From contig DFZN01000043.1 of NCBI GenBank assembly GCA_002382735.1, positions 56,874 through 120,873 of the forward strand: a DNA stretch of 64,000 nt, given 5' to 3'. The position numbers and the translations under genes are program-made. Below the pieces are notes generated by a model. It was not told where the DNA came from and did not search any database. It saw only the letters and a program-made list of their open reading frames with translations. This DNA comes from a bacterium UBP11_UBA4055 (GTDB lineage: Bacteria; UBA4055). Below, piece after piece: positions 41,066 to 50,802 of the stretch; the stretch's first letter is position 1; each line of letters starts with the position of its first letter.

Positions 41066-44000
41066 ATGGATGAACCGAATACTATAAGAAAACTAAGGGC
41101 AATAATGTTCTCCGACATCGTCGGATATACAAAGATGATGCAGAACAACGAGTCTGAATCTCTTAAACTGCTCCAGAAGCACAAGGATATCGTGACAGAG
41201 ATATCCGCCAAATACGGCGGAAAGATCATAAAGCATATCGGGGACGAGATACTTGTGGAGTCTGAAAGCGCGGTCATGCTTGTATATTGCGCCAAGGAGC
41301 TTCAGAAGTATTTTGCCGACAGGAACGCCACGGTACCGAAATCGAGGGAACTGTCGGTCAGGATAGGCATCCACATCGGGGATGTGATCATAAAGGATGA
41401 CGACATCTTCGGCGACGGGGTCAATATAGCCTCAAGAATAAGGCCTCTGGCTCAGCCCGGGGGTATAGTGATTACTCATTCTGTTCTGATTCTTCTCGGC
41501 AATCAGGACGATATAAAGTGTGAGCTTATCGGGAACAAGAGACTCAAGAACATAAAGGAAAAAATTAAGGTCTATCAGGTACTGACCGATGCTGAAATTT
41601 CACATTCGCCCGGCAGAAAATCCTCCGGCAGAAGCATGAATATCGACACTCTTTTAAAATTCGTCCTCCCTGCTTTCGGAACGACTCTCTTTCTCATACT
41701 GCTTATGTTCGTGTTCTTCTTCGATCACTTCACAGATTTCGAGGAAAACTACTTCAGGTCAGAATACTCAGAAGCGAGAGAGATCACAAAAGGTCTCAGA
41801 AGCGAAAAAAATATCAAATCGAACTATTACAATATCATGTCGGCGGATAGTGAGGAAGGCAAAGAGATACTTTCATACTACTCCGATATGTACTCAAAAA
41901 ACCCCGACGATCCCAAAAAGGCTTTATATCTTGCTCTGTCATATTTCAGGTTCCATTCCGACAGAAATCAGCTTGACAGTTCTTATATTCTGATGAAAAA
42001 AGCGTCTGATTCAGGTCTAAAAAGCATTTACCTCGAGTTTTTCCGGCTCGACCTGTTCAGCAGGCTTAACATCAGGACCGCGTGTAACAGAACCGCAGAA
42101 CTGCTGGCTGAAGAGTATTCTGACGATCCTATGAGTTTCGTAAAGATAGGAGATGCTTATTCTTCGGTTCTGTCCGACAGGGTTAAAGCAGCCGAGATGT
42201 ATCGCAGAGCGCTTGATATATATCCTGAAACCACCACAGCGTACAACGGTCTTGCACAGATCGAGTTCTCGCTTTCGAATGTCGAAAAGGCGAAAGCACT
42301 GTCGGACTCGGCGCTCATGATAAACTCTGGTGCTCAGAATTCCGCGGTTACCGCAATAGAGATAAGAAAAAGTCTTTCCGACTTTTCAGGCGCAAGAGAG
42401 ATACTCCGGAAACTGCCGGAAAGTTCTGTCAGAAAATACACTGAATCAGCTAATGTATGCCTTCTTGAGAACGATCCTTCTTCGGCCCTGGGCCATATCA
42501 ACAGCGGGCTCGATATGTTCCCGAACAGGACAGAGCTGGTGAGACTGCAGAGAGATATACAGAAAATGATACTGATTTCAGATTCTATACAGCAGAAGGA
42601 AGCTTCTCTGTCAAGAGTAAAGAACAAATGGTACAGTTCGTGGGATGAAGCCGTACAGGCTTCTTTAAAAGAGCAGAAACCGCTTATTGTAGCTGCTCTT
42701 GACGGACAGGAACTCCGCTCAAAATATTTGGAGCATACTCTTCTTCATCAGGATGTTGTACGGGAAACAGGCGGTGTAGTTCTCCTGAAGCTTTCCAGAC
42801 ACAAAGATGCAGAGTTGCTTAAAACCCTTGGTATTGATGTATTTCCTTCACTCGTCTGGTTCGATCAGAATAAAGAGCAGATCAAATCCTTTAAAAATGT
42901 TTTGGGAAATGTGACCGATCCGGGAGTAATAATCTCGTTTTTAAAAGAATCGGTACTTCTTAACAAAAGAATGGTCTCGATGATCAGGGAGACAGAAACG
43001 AACAAAGTCAAGAACGCACGGGATTTTTCGCATGCCGAAGAGCTTGCCCTTGAATATGAAATGCCTGTTATAGTAGTAATGTCGGATTCAAGGTCTCAGG
43101 ACTCGCAGAACTATCTGAAACACACGATTTTCAATCCCGCGTTCATGAAGAACTACAGAAATATGATCTTCCTTTCGGTCGAGGATGCAGAAAGATCGGA
43201 ACTGCCGAAAAAATTCGGCATCAGAAGCTTCCCTGCAGTTCTCTTCTTTGATGAGGACATAAATCTGATCTCTATAAAATACGGTGTTCTGCCCCAGAAA
43301 GTACTTGAGCAGGAGATAACAAAAGTTAAACTTTTCAGAAAAAGAAGGGACATTCTCAAAGAAGAAATTAACTGGATATACAATACGAAAGAAGCTGTTT
43401 CCTACTCCCAGTCCCTCTCAAAACCCGTTCTGGCGTATCTGTCCGATCCTGATATTCCGGGCTATGACCCTGACGAGAAAGTGTTCGAAGATTATACGGT
43501 AATAAAGAAGATCAATTCGGACTACATACCTCTTTTCATCAGAGAAGGTTCTGAAGGCTACAGCCAGTACTTCAAAGATATCACATCCCCGCGTATCGCT
43601 GTCATGAACTCTTTCGGCGATGTTCTCTACGACTTTCATATTCCTTCGGAGAGCGAGATATTATCCTCTTTTCTGGATATAAAAACGATGTCTGATCTCT
43701 ATATAGGACTCGGTTCAAATGAATTCAATAATTTCATCAGACATTATGAAACATACCGGTCGCTTCTGGAAAACAGAATGAAAATATCAGCTGAAGGGGA
43801 ACTTATAAAATTTATAACAAACTACCCCTCTTTCCCGTATTCCCTCATCGACCTCGCCGAACTGTTTTTGACAAAGAACGATTTTTCAAAATCAGGCCAC
43901 TACCTTAGGTTTCTCGAGAGTAAAAATTTCAATATTTCAGAGAAATTCCTCCAGATACTGATATCGAGCTATATGCTTTATGACGATATATTCAGACTTA

Positions 44001-44833
44001 ATGAGTTCATGGACATTCTTGAAGAGAAAACCAGAAAAGACCAATCGGGATATTCTTCCGTGACCTCCGCCCGTTCCGAAATAAGCCTTGCCGAATCAGA
44101 GACCATACCTTCGATAACTCTTGCGGAAAAAGCATATGAGCTTGATCCCAAGAGAACCGAAAACCTGATACTTCTCGGTATTTTGAATTACAGTCTCAAC
44201 GCGAAAAAATCCGAAAAATATTTTAGGTCAGCGCTTATACTGGATCCCGAGAACCTTGTCTCAAATATGTATTTGTTTACAATCACAAAAGATAAAAACT
44301 TTCTCACGACCGCGAGAAAAAGCTACCATTCGGGAAGATCTGATTTTACGGGACTGAGGTATTTTGACGACACAAAATTCTTCTCGAACCGCGGAATACT
44401 TGAACTCAAAGAGCGGTCGTACAGGATGAAACTTCTGCTCTATCCTGAAAATACAGACTTTATGCTGGAGCTTGTGAAGTTTCTTACCGACAGCAAGGGT
44501 AATATGGTCGAGGCTCTGGAGATCATCAACAAAATACTGGCTGATTCGCCCAACGATCCGGAGTTCCTGTCTTCCGCTGCGTGGTTGTTCTATAATCTTG
44601 GGGATTTCCCCGGTGCGGACAGGCTCATAACTAAAGCCCTCGGTAATCTTTCGCCGGATGAGTACTACAAATATCCGGAGCTGTTCTACAACATAGGAAT
44701 GATAAAATCCGCAATAGGCGACAACAGAACGGCAAAATATTACTTCGAGATGCTTCTCGGGTTCAGGAACATGAACGATATAGATTATTCCAAAATTGAT
44801 TATGCGGAAAGATTTGTTGACAGTATTCAATAA
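41066..44833 (+). CDS. membrane adenylate cyclase (class III) with TPR and triple thioredoxin-like C-terminus
   Basis: 1255 residues. Residues ~8-175 form a CHD cyclase: metal Asp in FSDIVGYT (D17) and GDEIL (D60), K56 and D113 positions that select adenine, and N120/R124 of VNIASR for transition-state binding, so it should make cAMP. One transmembrane helix lies at ~198-219 (LPAFGTTLFLILLMFVFFF). The rest is predicted outside the inner membrane: TPRs to ~500, then three thioredoxin-like folds (~530-640, ~650-770, ~780-900), none with CxxC, then more TPRs. The cyclase stays cytoplasmic, so the outer part probably senses envelope state. Upstream of the PASTA gene by 18 bases. Confidence 0.8.
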   Translation: MDEPNTIRKLRAIMFSDIVGYTKMMQNNESESLKLLQKHKDIVTEISAKYGGKIIKHIGDEILVESESAVMLVYCAKELQKYFADRNATVPKSRELSVRIGIHIGDVIIKDDDIFGDGVNIASRIRPLAQPGGIVITHSVLILLGNQDDIKCELIGNKRLKNIKEKIKVYQVLTDAEISHSPGRKSSGRSMNIDTLLKFVLPAFGTTLFLILLMFVFFFDHFTDFEENYFRSEYSEAREITKGLRSEKNIKSNYYNIMSADSEEGKEILSYYSDMYSKNPDDPKKALYLALSYFRFHSDRNQLDSSYILMKKASDSGLKSIYLEFFRLDLFSRLNIRTACNRTAELLAEEYSDDPMSFVKIGDAYSSVLSDRVKAAEMYRRALDIYPETTTAYNGLAQIEFSLSNVEKAKALSDSALMINSGAQNSAVTAIEIRKSLSDFSGAREILRKLPESSVRKYTESANVCLLENDPSSALGHINSGLDMFPNRTELVRLQRDIQKMILISDSIQQKEASLSRVKNKWYSSWDEAVQASLKEQKPLIVAALDGQELRSKYLEHTLLHQDVVRETGGVVLLKLSRHKDAELLKTLGIDVFPSLVWFDQNKEQIKSFKNVLGNVTDPGVIISFLKESVLLNKRMVSMIRETETNKVKNARDFSHAEELALEYEMPVIVVMSDSRSQDSQNYLKHTIFNPAFMKNYRNMIFLSVEDAERSELPKKFGIRSFPAVLFFDEDINLISIKYGVLPQKVLEQEITKVKLFRKRRDILKEEINWIYNTKEAVSYSQSLSKPVLAYLSDPDIPGYDPDEKVFEDYTVIKKINSDYIPLFIREGSEGYSQYFKDITSPRIAVMNSFGDVLYDFHIPSESEILSSFLDIKTMSDLYIGLGSNEFNNFIRHYETYRSLLENRMKISAEGELIKFITNYPSFPYSLIDLAELFLTKNDFSKSGHYLRFLESKNFNISEKFLQILISSYMLYDDIFRLNEFMDILEEKTRKDQSGYSSVTSARSEISLAESETIPSITLAEKAYELDPKRTENLILLGILNYSLNAKKSEKYFRSALILDPENLVSNMYLFTITKDKNFLTTARKSYHSGRSDFTGLRYFDDTKFFSNRGILELKERSYRMKLLLYPENTDFMLELVKFLTDSKGNMVEALEIINKILADSPNDPEFLSSAAWLFYNLGDFPGADRLITKALGNLSPDEYYKYPELFYNIGMIKSAIGDNRTAKYYFEMLLGFRNMNDIDYSKIDYAERFVDSIQ

Positions 44834-44851
44834 TTTAAAAAGGACTAAAAA

Positions 44852-45676
44852 ATGAAATCTTTTACCATCTCAGTGATAACCTCGTTTCTCGTAACGGTAA
44901 TTACATGCGCTCTGGTTTTTACTGAGGTAATTGATCTGAAGAAAATACTCCCTGAAGATTTTTTTAGCAGCAGTAACGAGATAAAAGAGGTGCAGATACC
45001 GAACCTTGTTAACCTTAAGATATCGGACGCGAAACTGGCTGCTGAGAATTTGGGACTAAAGATAATCACCGAGCAAAAATTCGTTGAGAATACATCTCCC
45101 GATATCGTTCTCACCCAGTTCCCGCTGCCCGGATTCAAAGCCGGAAAGGGCGATGCGGTCAAGCTTGAGGTCTCGAAAGCCATGGAGATCACTTTCGAAA
45201 TAATGTCGGAAGAGGACCTGATGGAGGAGATCGAACTCAGCCCTAAGATAATCATGCCTGATATAACAGGACTTAATTCGGATACCGCAAAAGATCTGCT
45301 GGTAAAAGCCGGAGTGATCGACATAGTCGAGAACTTTGCGGAGGACGATCTCATCGACAAGGGCCGCATCATCAGCTTTAATCCGCCTGCGGGATCAGAG
45401 ATAGACGAAAGCGCAATTGTCGATATCGTGATAAGCAAAGGACCGTCCATCAAGATGGTTATAGTACCCAACCTCTATAACAAGACCCTGGAAGGCGCAA
45501 AGGGCGAGATCTCAAAGAACAAACTCAGGCTTGGAAAAGTGAAAAAGGTCACCGATATCGATAAAGGTTTTGACAGAATAATCGGCCAGTCGGTACAGTG
45601 GGGCGAGAAAGTTAAAGAAGGCACTGTTATAGATATCGATCTTAATATCGAGGCGGAGGAAAGTATAGGCTGGTAG
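44852..45676 (+). CDS. membrane-anchored protein with three PASTA domains
   Basis: 274 residues. One N-terminal transmembrane helix (SVITSFLVTVITCALVF) and three PASTA domains at about 48-118, 130-200 and 205-270, e.g. VQIPNLVNLKISDAKLAAEN, IIMPDITGLNSDTAKDLLV and VIVPNLYNKTLEGAKGEI. There is no kinase domain. The last domain has DIDKGFDRIIGQSV and ends EAEESIGW like the 37166 protein. PASTA domains bind peptidoglycan or beta-lactams; the protein probably tethers to or senses the cell wall. AAGGA lies 6 bases before the ATG. Confidence 0.85.
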   Translation: MKSFTISVITSFLVTVITCALVFTEVIDLKKILPEDFFSSSNEIKEVQIPNLVNLKISDAKLAAENLGLKIITEQKFVENTSPDIVLTQFPLPGFKAGKGDAVKLEVSKAMEITFEIMSEEDLMEEIELSPKIIMPDITGLNSDTAKDLLVKAGVIDIVENFAEDDLIDKGRIISFNPPAGSEIDESAIVDIVISKGPSIKMVIVPNLYNKTLEGAKGEISKNKLRLGKVKKVTDIDKGFDRIIGQSVQWGEKVKEGTVIDIDLNIEAEESIGW

Positions 45677-45694
45677 CGGTCCGTAATTCTGATT

Positions 45695-47266
45695 ATGCCT
45701 GTGATTAAACATATATATTTACCGCTTTTCTTATTGTTAAATGCCTTTCTGTTCTCATACGAGACCGTATTTGAAAGGAATGATATTGAGAACATTGCCG
45801 CAAGAGATATTTACGATGTTCTTTCAAAAATACACACTATCCGCGGAGTAAGCTATGGCGTTATCGGACAGCCCGTATATTTTTACGGGACCGGAAAATC
45901 CTCGCCGGAGACCACTCTTTATATCGACGATGTTTTTTACGGTAGGACCGTGACCGATCTTTCTTTCATTTCGGTCGATATGATCGAAAAAGTCATCGTA
46001 AGGGATATTTCATCCGAATGCGCGGGATCTGAAATTTATATCTACACCAGAAACTTAGATCCTGCTGTCCCGGTCTCCGAGGTCAGGTACAAAGACGCTT
46101 TTTTAAATTACAGGAACCTTTCGGTAAATGTTGCGCAGGCTGTAATACCGGATCTTTCTCTTTCTGTTTTCGCTCAGGTAACGGATTACATGGACAACAG
46201 GGATTATTCTGACAACTTCAACTACCCGTTCCTTAAGCAGAATTACGCCATAAAAATGCATTTCCCGAAGACATTCTCTTTCGTTCCGTTCATCGATATA
46301 TCATATCTGAAGGAAAAAAAATATCTTATCGATGCTGATTCCTCGCTTTCCAGGCCGGAAGTTTTAAGGTCCGCTTTCTATTTTGACAGAGAATTTTCCG
46401 AAAGAATAAAAAGCAGATCGGGGGTCACTTTCATATCTGAAAACGACATAAGAAAATATTATGATACTGACATTTATGAAGAACTGACTCTTTCAGGTCC
46501 GAGTTACACTTTAAAAGGAAAAACCGGTCTCTCCAGCGGAGGTCTGAAAAGTACGGCAGGTTACGCAAAACTTTCTTATTCTGCGCAGTGGACAGTCAAT
46601 GCCGACCTGACCGGATATGTCAGACATTCAGACACTTTCGGAACAACATTCTCTTCCCGGGCTCTTCTTGAAAAAGATCTCAAGCTGTTAAAACTCTCGT
46701 CGGCGAGCGGCTATTTTTATGAGAAAATGACCGAAGGATCGGACTTTTTTGAAAATTCTCTGACTGCCGAAAGAGACTTCAAGGCCGGAAATATCGGATT
46801 GAACTTCAGAGCGGGAATTGACCTTGTTTCGGAAAGAGAAAGGAAATACTACAGAGCTGGTTTTACTGCGGGGAAGCATAATATGCTCCAGCTGAAGTCG
46901 GATATCATAGTCTCCGGATGCTCCGATAAAGACTCGGACATAAAGAACAACCTGATCTCTTCGCTGACATTCGGAGAAAGTTATTTTAATGAGAAATTAA
47001 AAGTCAATTCAGCCTTATACCACATCTATTCAGAATATTTTATCAGCGAAAATAAGCAGACCGTGAACAATTTGAGCTTCAATATCAGAATCAGGATCAC
47101 GGATCTTGAATTTTTCTTCGGATCGGACAATTTTCTAAAAGATCATTATGATATGAGCGGACTTAAGTTCGACCTGAACGAACATTACATTTACAGTACT
47201 GTTGAAGGTTTTGACATGCGTACCCACGATGAAATTTGGGGTGTAAGATGGACATTCTACAGGTGA
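45695..47266 (+). CDS. plug-plus-beta-barrel outer-membrane protein
   Basis: 523 residues with signal peptide. Residues ~25-125 look like a TonB-receptor plug: DIYDVLSKIHTIRGVSYGV ... TLYIDDVFYGRT ... DMIEKVIVRDISS. After it come alternating strands with aromatic girdles up to the end, VRWTFYR, with a C-terminal aromatic. The barrel (~400 residues) is shorter than in full TonB-dependent receptors (~600), so it may be a related, reduced porin. It lies 18 bases after the PASTA gene and is probably co-transcribed with the cyclase and PASTA genes. Convergent with the next gene. Confidence 0.65.
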   Translation: MPVIKHIYLPLFLLLNAFLFSYETVFERNDIENIAARDIYDVLSKIHTIRGVSYGVIGQPVYFYGTGKSSPETTLYIDDVFYGRTVTDLSFISVDMIEKVIVRDISSECAGSEIYIYTRNLDPAVPVSEVRYKDAFLNYRNLSVNVAQAVIPDLSLSVFAQVTDYMDNRDYSDNFNYPFLKQNYAIKMHFPKTFSFVPFIDISYLKEKKYLIDADSSLSRPEVLRSAFYFDREFSERIKSRSGVTFISENDIRKYYDTDIYEELTLSGPSYTLKGKTGLSSGGLKSTAGYAKLSYSAQWTVNADLTGYVRHSDTFGTTFSSRALLEKDLKLLKLSSASGYFYEKMTEGSDFFENSLTAERDFKAGNIGLNFRAGIDLVSERERKYYRAGFTAGKHNMLQLKSDIIVSGCSDKDSDIKNNLISSLTFGESYFNEKLKVNSALYHIYSEYFISENKQTVNNLSFNIRIRITDLEFFFGSDNFLKDHYDMSGLKFDLNEHYIYSTVEGFDMRTHDEIWGVRWTFYR

Positions 47267-47269
47267 TAC

Positions 47270-49537
47270 CTATTTTCTGACAACTGCTATCTTGCCTGTA
47301 ATGTTCTGTGAAGAGTCTTTTTTATTATACGCTATCATTTTATAAATGCCTGTCGATACAAGTTTACCTTTATTGTCCCTTCCGTCCCATCCGTTATTTA
47401 TGCTGAATTCGTTTCCTCCGTCTCCGCCGCGGACCAGAAATCCCTTCATATCGAATATCCTTCCTGTATCGTAACTGTTCCCGTCCTCGGGGAAATAAAA
47501 TCCCATAACTGAACTGCCGTCATTGATGAACGGAGAGGGTTTAGTCTGTATCTCATTTTTTTTTACTTCGCCCGTCTTGAACACTTTACCGTATTCCAGA
47601 AAAGACAATCCGTTGTAAGAACCTATCACGGCGATACCCTCCTCCTCGATGAAAAGTATTTCATTTATTGATGAGTCGGGAAGTCTTATTTTTATTATCT
47701 CTCCCGGCACCGTGACCGACCCGCTGTAATTCATTGGAACATAATGCCTCCAGCTGCTACCGTCAGCCGAAAGGACGCTTATGCCTTTATCCGTTGCGAA
47801 CCATTTCTCGTTGATGCTGTTCACTTCCACATCGTATATTACATTTCCTACAGGTCCCGTTTGAACAGTATTGATATTGACGAGTGAAAAACTCTGGGGG
47901 TCTGACGGGCTTAAGGCAAGATCGATATACCTTATGCCGTTATTCGTAGCTATCCAGATCACATTATCCTTATCTGCAGCTATATCTATGATTCCGTCGG
48001 AGATCAGTATTCTTTTGAAACTGAGATCAACCCCGTCGAAAACCCCTACGCCGATACCGTCCTGAGTCCCGAAAGACTGTTTTGAACTCCCTGTCCAGAT
48101 CCATGTCCGTCCGTCGTATGAGTCCGCAAAAACATCGTATCCGTAGAAATAATCCCTTGTCAGGTATGAATAATCCGTTCCGTCGGGAGCCACCCTTACA
48201 AGTGTTGAACCTTCAGGGTTAGATTTATCCCCCCAGTTACTTACCCACAGATTGCCCTCACTGTCCTCAGCAATTCCGGGATGTACAGGGTAATTAACAC
48301 TCTCAAGAGCACTTCCGAACATGAAGTTCGAAAAATATGAATAGTCCGATTCGTTGTAATCGAATATGTTTACACCAGCTCCCCATGTGCATATATAGAC
48401 CCTGCCGTTCTTTACATGAATGTTCTTTGCCCCGTCCCCGGTGGCTTTTGCGCTGTAGAGGCTGTCGTTGAAAGTATAGTCGGAAGTATTCATATAAGAA
48501 AAATGGCTGTTTGTCAGATAGATCAGTCTGCCGGAAGATGCGTCTATTGCGGCTTTCTGGATCCCTTTCTGCTTCGGGATATTGAACTGCGGCTGATATT
48601 CTTCATCGTTCGCTATTGAATAAAATGAAAATCCGCCTGAGGAAGTGAAATATATCAGATCTCCCGATCTGAAGAACGAACCGAATTTCTCATCCTCTGT
48701 ACCGAAAATAATTTGAGGCGCAGATGACAGATCCTCCGGCACTGAACTTATAACCATGGCGTCAACCTGCTCATAAGTCACAAGGAATTCACCGCCGCCG
48801 AAATATCCGTACTTCAGATCAATGCCGTCGAAGACAGTTTCTTTCACCGCTCCCGCCCCGTCGATCCTGAAGAGTCCGGTCTGAGAAAGAACATACACTG
48901 TCTCCCCGTTCACGGCAAAGCCGTTGAGGCTGCCGGCGGCATCGAGACCTGATATCTTTGTCCAGTTGTTCAAATAATTGATGTTCGGTGAGTTCTCCGC
49001 TATCGAATACACTCCCGCTGCTGTAGAAATATAGATCGTTCCGGCTGTTACCTTAACATCCGAAACAGCTCCCGTCATGCTGTTAATTTCGGATATCTCA
49101 TATTTATTGAAATCGTCATTGTATCTGTAACGGGCTAATAGACCGCTGGTAGCAATGTAAACATACTCAGATGAGGAACAGACCGCGTTGAGTTCATATA
49201 CCCCTGATTGAGCTATATCATCAAGATAGAACGGTTCCTTCTTTTCAATATCATAAACAGTGACAGAACAATCAGGATGACCCAACCACAACATTCCTCT
49301 GAAATCCTTTTCTATCTCCTTTATATCGGGTCTGTAAACCCCGTCGTCAGTGTCATAAATCGTATAATCCGTACCATACCGCACTATAAGGCCGCCGTCA
49401 GTAGCCGCATAAACAGCTCCGTCGAATATTTTTATTCCGAACCCTCTTGTGACCGCGGTATATGTAGTCAGTTCCTCGGCTAAAAGTCCCTGTCCCAAGG
49501 CAGTCAATACTAAGATCGTAAAAAATATCTTCTTCAT
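47270..49537 (-). CDS. secreted beta-propeller protein with FlgD-like tail
   Basis: 755 residues from ATG 49537, about 10 bases from GGGAG; an ATG at 49546 abuts that site. Signal peptide, then repeats of the two-component-regulator propeller/WD-like type over ~30-650 (GAVYAATDGGLIVRYG, GTIYISTAAGVYSI, DNVIWIATNNGIRYI, NEKWFATDKGISVLS). The last ~85 residues resemble a FlgD/type IX tail (NGWDGRDNKGKLVSTGIYKM, ending KIAVVRK). Probably exported to the surface. It starts just after the CorC-family gene. Confidence 0.75.
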   Translation of the reverse strand: MKKIFFTILVLTALGQGLLAEELTTYTAVTRGFGIKIFDGAVYAATDGGLIVRYGTDYTIYDTDDGVYRPDIKEIEKDFRGMLWLGHPDCSVTVYDIEKKEPFYLDDIAQSGVYELNAVCSSSEYVYIATSGLLARYRYNDDFNKYEISEINSMTGAVSDVKVTAGTIYISTAAGVYSIAENSPNINYLNNWTKISGLDAAGSLNGFAVNGETVYVLSQTGLFRIDGAGAVKETVFDGIDLKYGYFGGGEFLVTYEQVDAMVISSVPEDLSSAPQIIFGTEDEKFGSFFRSGDLIYFTSSGGFSFYSIANDEEYQPQFNIPKQKGIQKAAIDASSGRLIYLTNSHFSYMNTSDYTFNDSLYSAKATGDGAKNIHVKNGRVYICTWGAGVNIFDYNESDYSYFSNFMFGSALESVNYPVHPGIAEDSEGNLWVSNWGDKSNPEGSTLVRVAPDGTDYSYLTRDYFYGYDVFADSYDGRTWIWTGSSKQSFGTQDGIGVGVFDGVDLSFKRILISDGIIDIAADKDNVIWIATNNGIRYIDLALSPSDPQSFSLVNINTVQTGPVGNVIYDVEVNSINEKWFATDKGISVLSADGSSWRHYVPMNYSGSVTVPGEIIKIRLPDSSINEILFIEEEGIAVIGSYNGLSFLEYGKVFKTGEVKKNEIQTKPSPFINDGSSVMGFYFPEDGNSYDTGRIFDMKGFLVRGGDGGNEFSINNGWDGRDNKGKLVSTGIYKMIAYNKKDSSQNITGKIAVVRK

Positions 49538-49542
49538 ATATT

Positions 49543-50802
49543 TCATTCTCCCTCTTTAGGCAGTTTGATTATTATCGTTTCTATAAAATTCTTCCTTGCT
49601 TTCACTATCCTGTACTCCAGGCCGTCCAGTGTTACTGTTTCACCCTGCTCCGGTATCCTTTTTATGCTGTTGATTATATAACCGTTCACGGTCTCGTTCT
49701 GACTCCTGAGTTTTCGCATATTCTTACCGGTGATACTTCCTATCATCCTGTAAAGTTCCTCGGGACCGGCGGTACCGGCCACAATAAAGGTTCTTATCTC
49801 CGGTCTGTAGATTATCCCTCTGTCCGACCCTGCGCTGTCGTGAGGATCGTCAACCTTACCCACTATTAACTCGAGTATATCGTGCATCGTGACAAGACCC
49901 AGACATCCGCCGAATTCATCTATCACGACGCATATCGAAGACCTTTCCTTCTTGAATGTCTTGAACAGAGAAAGAATGCTTGTGTTCTCATGTACGAAAA
50001 GAGCCGGCCTGACAATGTCTTTTATCTCCTTAACATCCTCTTTTAAAAGGTCGTTGACAAAGGCCACGCCCACAATGTTGTCCAGATCGTTCTCGTAAAC
50101 TATTATCTTGGAAAATGAGGTGAGCATAACCATCTTCCTGAGCTTGTAAAGGGGGCTTTTTATATCGACCGAAATCATACTTCTTCTGTGAAGCATTATC
50201 TCTCTGACCTTCATCTGCTCGAGACCGAGCACCTTTCTTATTATATGTGCGTCCCTTTTTTTGACTGTTTCCGACCTGACCGCCTGATCTACAATATAAC
50301 CTATATCGCTTTTAGATATCATGACCCATCCGCTTTTACCCGACTTCATCTTTATCATCTTCATTATCCTCACGCTCAATCTTCCCACAAGATAAGTGAC
50401 AGGCGCAAGCAGTGTTTTTATAAAAATGAACGGATAGATGATCTTTAAAGCTATCTTGTCCGAGAATTTTTTGCCGAGTACCTTGGGTATCATTTCCGCG
50501 AAAATGACAAGAATGATCGTCTCGTAAAATGTTATCTGTATGCCTGATGATCTCCAGTTCAAACTTGCGGCAAGATAGGCAAAAAAAGTCGCGTAGGCTA
50601 CATTGGCGATATTGTTCCCGACCAGTATCGGGATAAGAAAACTGTCGGGATTTTTTATGAGTTTTTTTGCTTTGAGAGCCGGCGCAGATCCGGCTTTCGC
50701 CCATACCCTTATCTTTATCCTGTCCGCTACGGTATAGACTATTTCGGACATAGAAAAGAAGGCTGAGAATAAAAAAGCCGCAGTTATCAGAAATATCAGC
50801 AT
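49543..50802 (-). CDS. HlyC/CorC family protein (DUF21, CBS pair, CorC domain)
   Basis: 419 residues. Residues 1-190 hold the CNNM/DUF21 transmembrane region (MLIFLITAAFLFSAFFSMSE; NPDSFLIPILVGNNIANVAY). CBS domains follow at ~200-320 (KVREIMLHRRSMISVD; FVHENTSILSLFKTFKKERS), and a CorC_HlyC domain (~335-415) with GYIINSIKRIPEQGETV ends it. The family transports Mg/Co or regulates metal export; hemolysin naming is historical. The inner-membrane protein overlaps the YigZ gene by 7 bases. Confidence 0.9.
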   Translation of the reverse strand: MLIFLITAAFLFSAFFSMSEIVYTVADRIKIRVWAKAGSAPALKAKKLIKNPDSFLIPILVGNNIANVAYATFFAYLAASLNWRSSGIQITFYETIILVIFAEMIPKVLGKKFSDKIALKIIYPFIFIKTLLAPVTYLVGRLSVRIMKMIKMKSGKSGWVMISKSDIGYIVDQAVRSETVKKRDAHIIRKVLGLEQMKVREIMLHRRSMISVDIKSPLYKLRKMVMLTSFSKIIVYENDLDNIVGVAFVNDLLKEDVKEIKDIVRPALFVHENTSILSLFKTFKKERSSICVVIDEFGGCLGLVTMHDILELIVGKVDDPHDSAGSDRGIIYRPEIRTFIVAGTAGPEELYRMIGSITGKNMRKLRSQNETVNGYIINSIKRIPEQGETVTLDGLEYRIVKARKNFIETIIIKLPKEGE

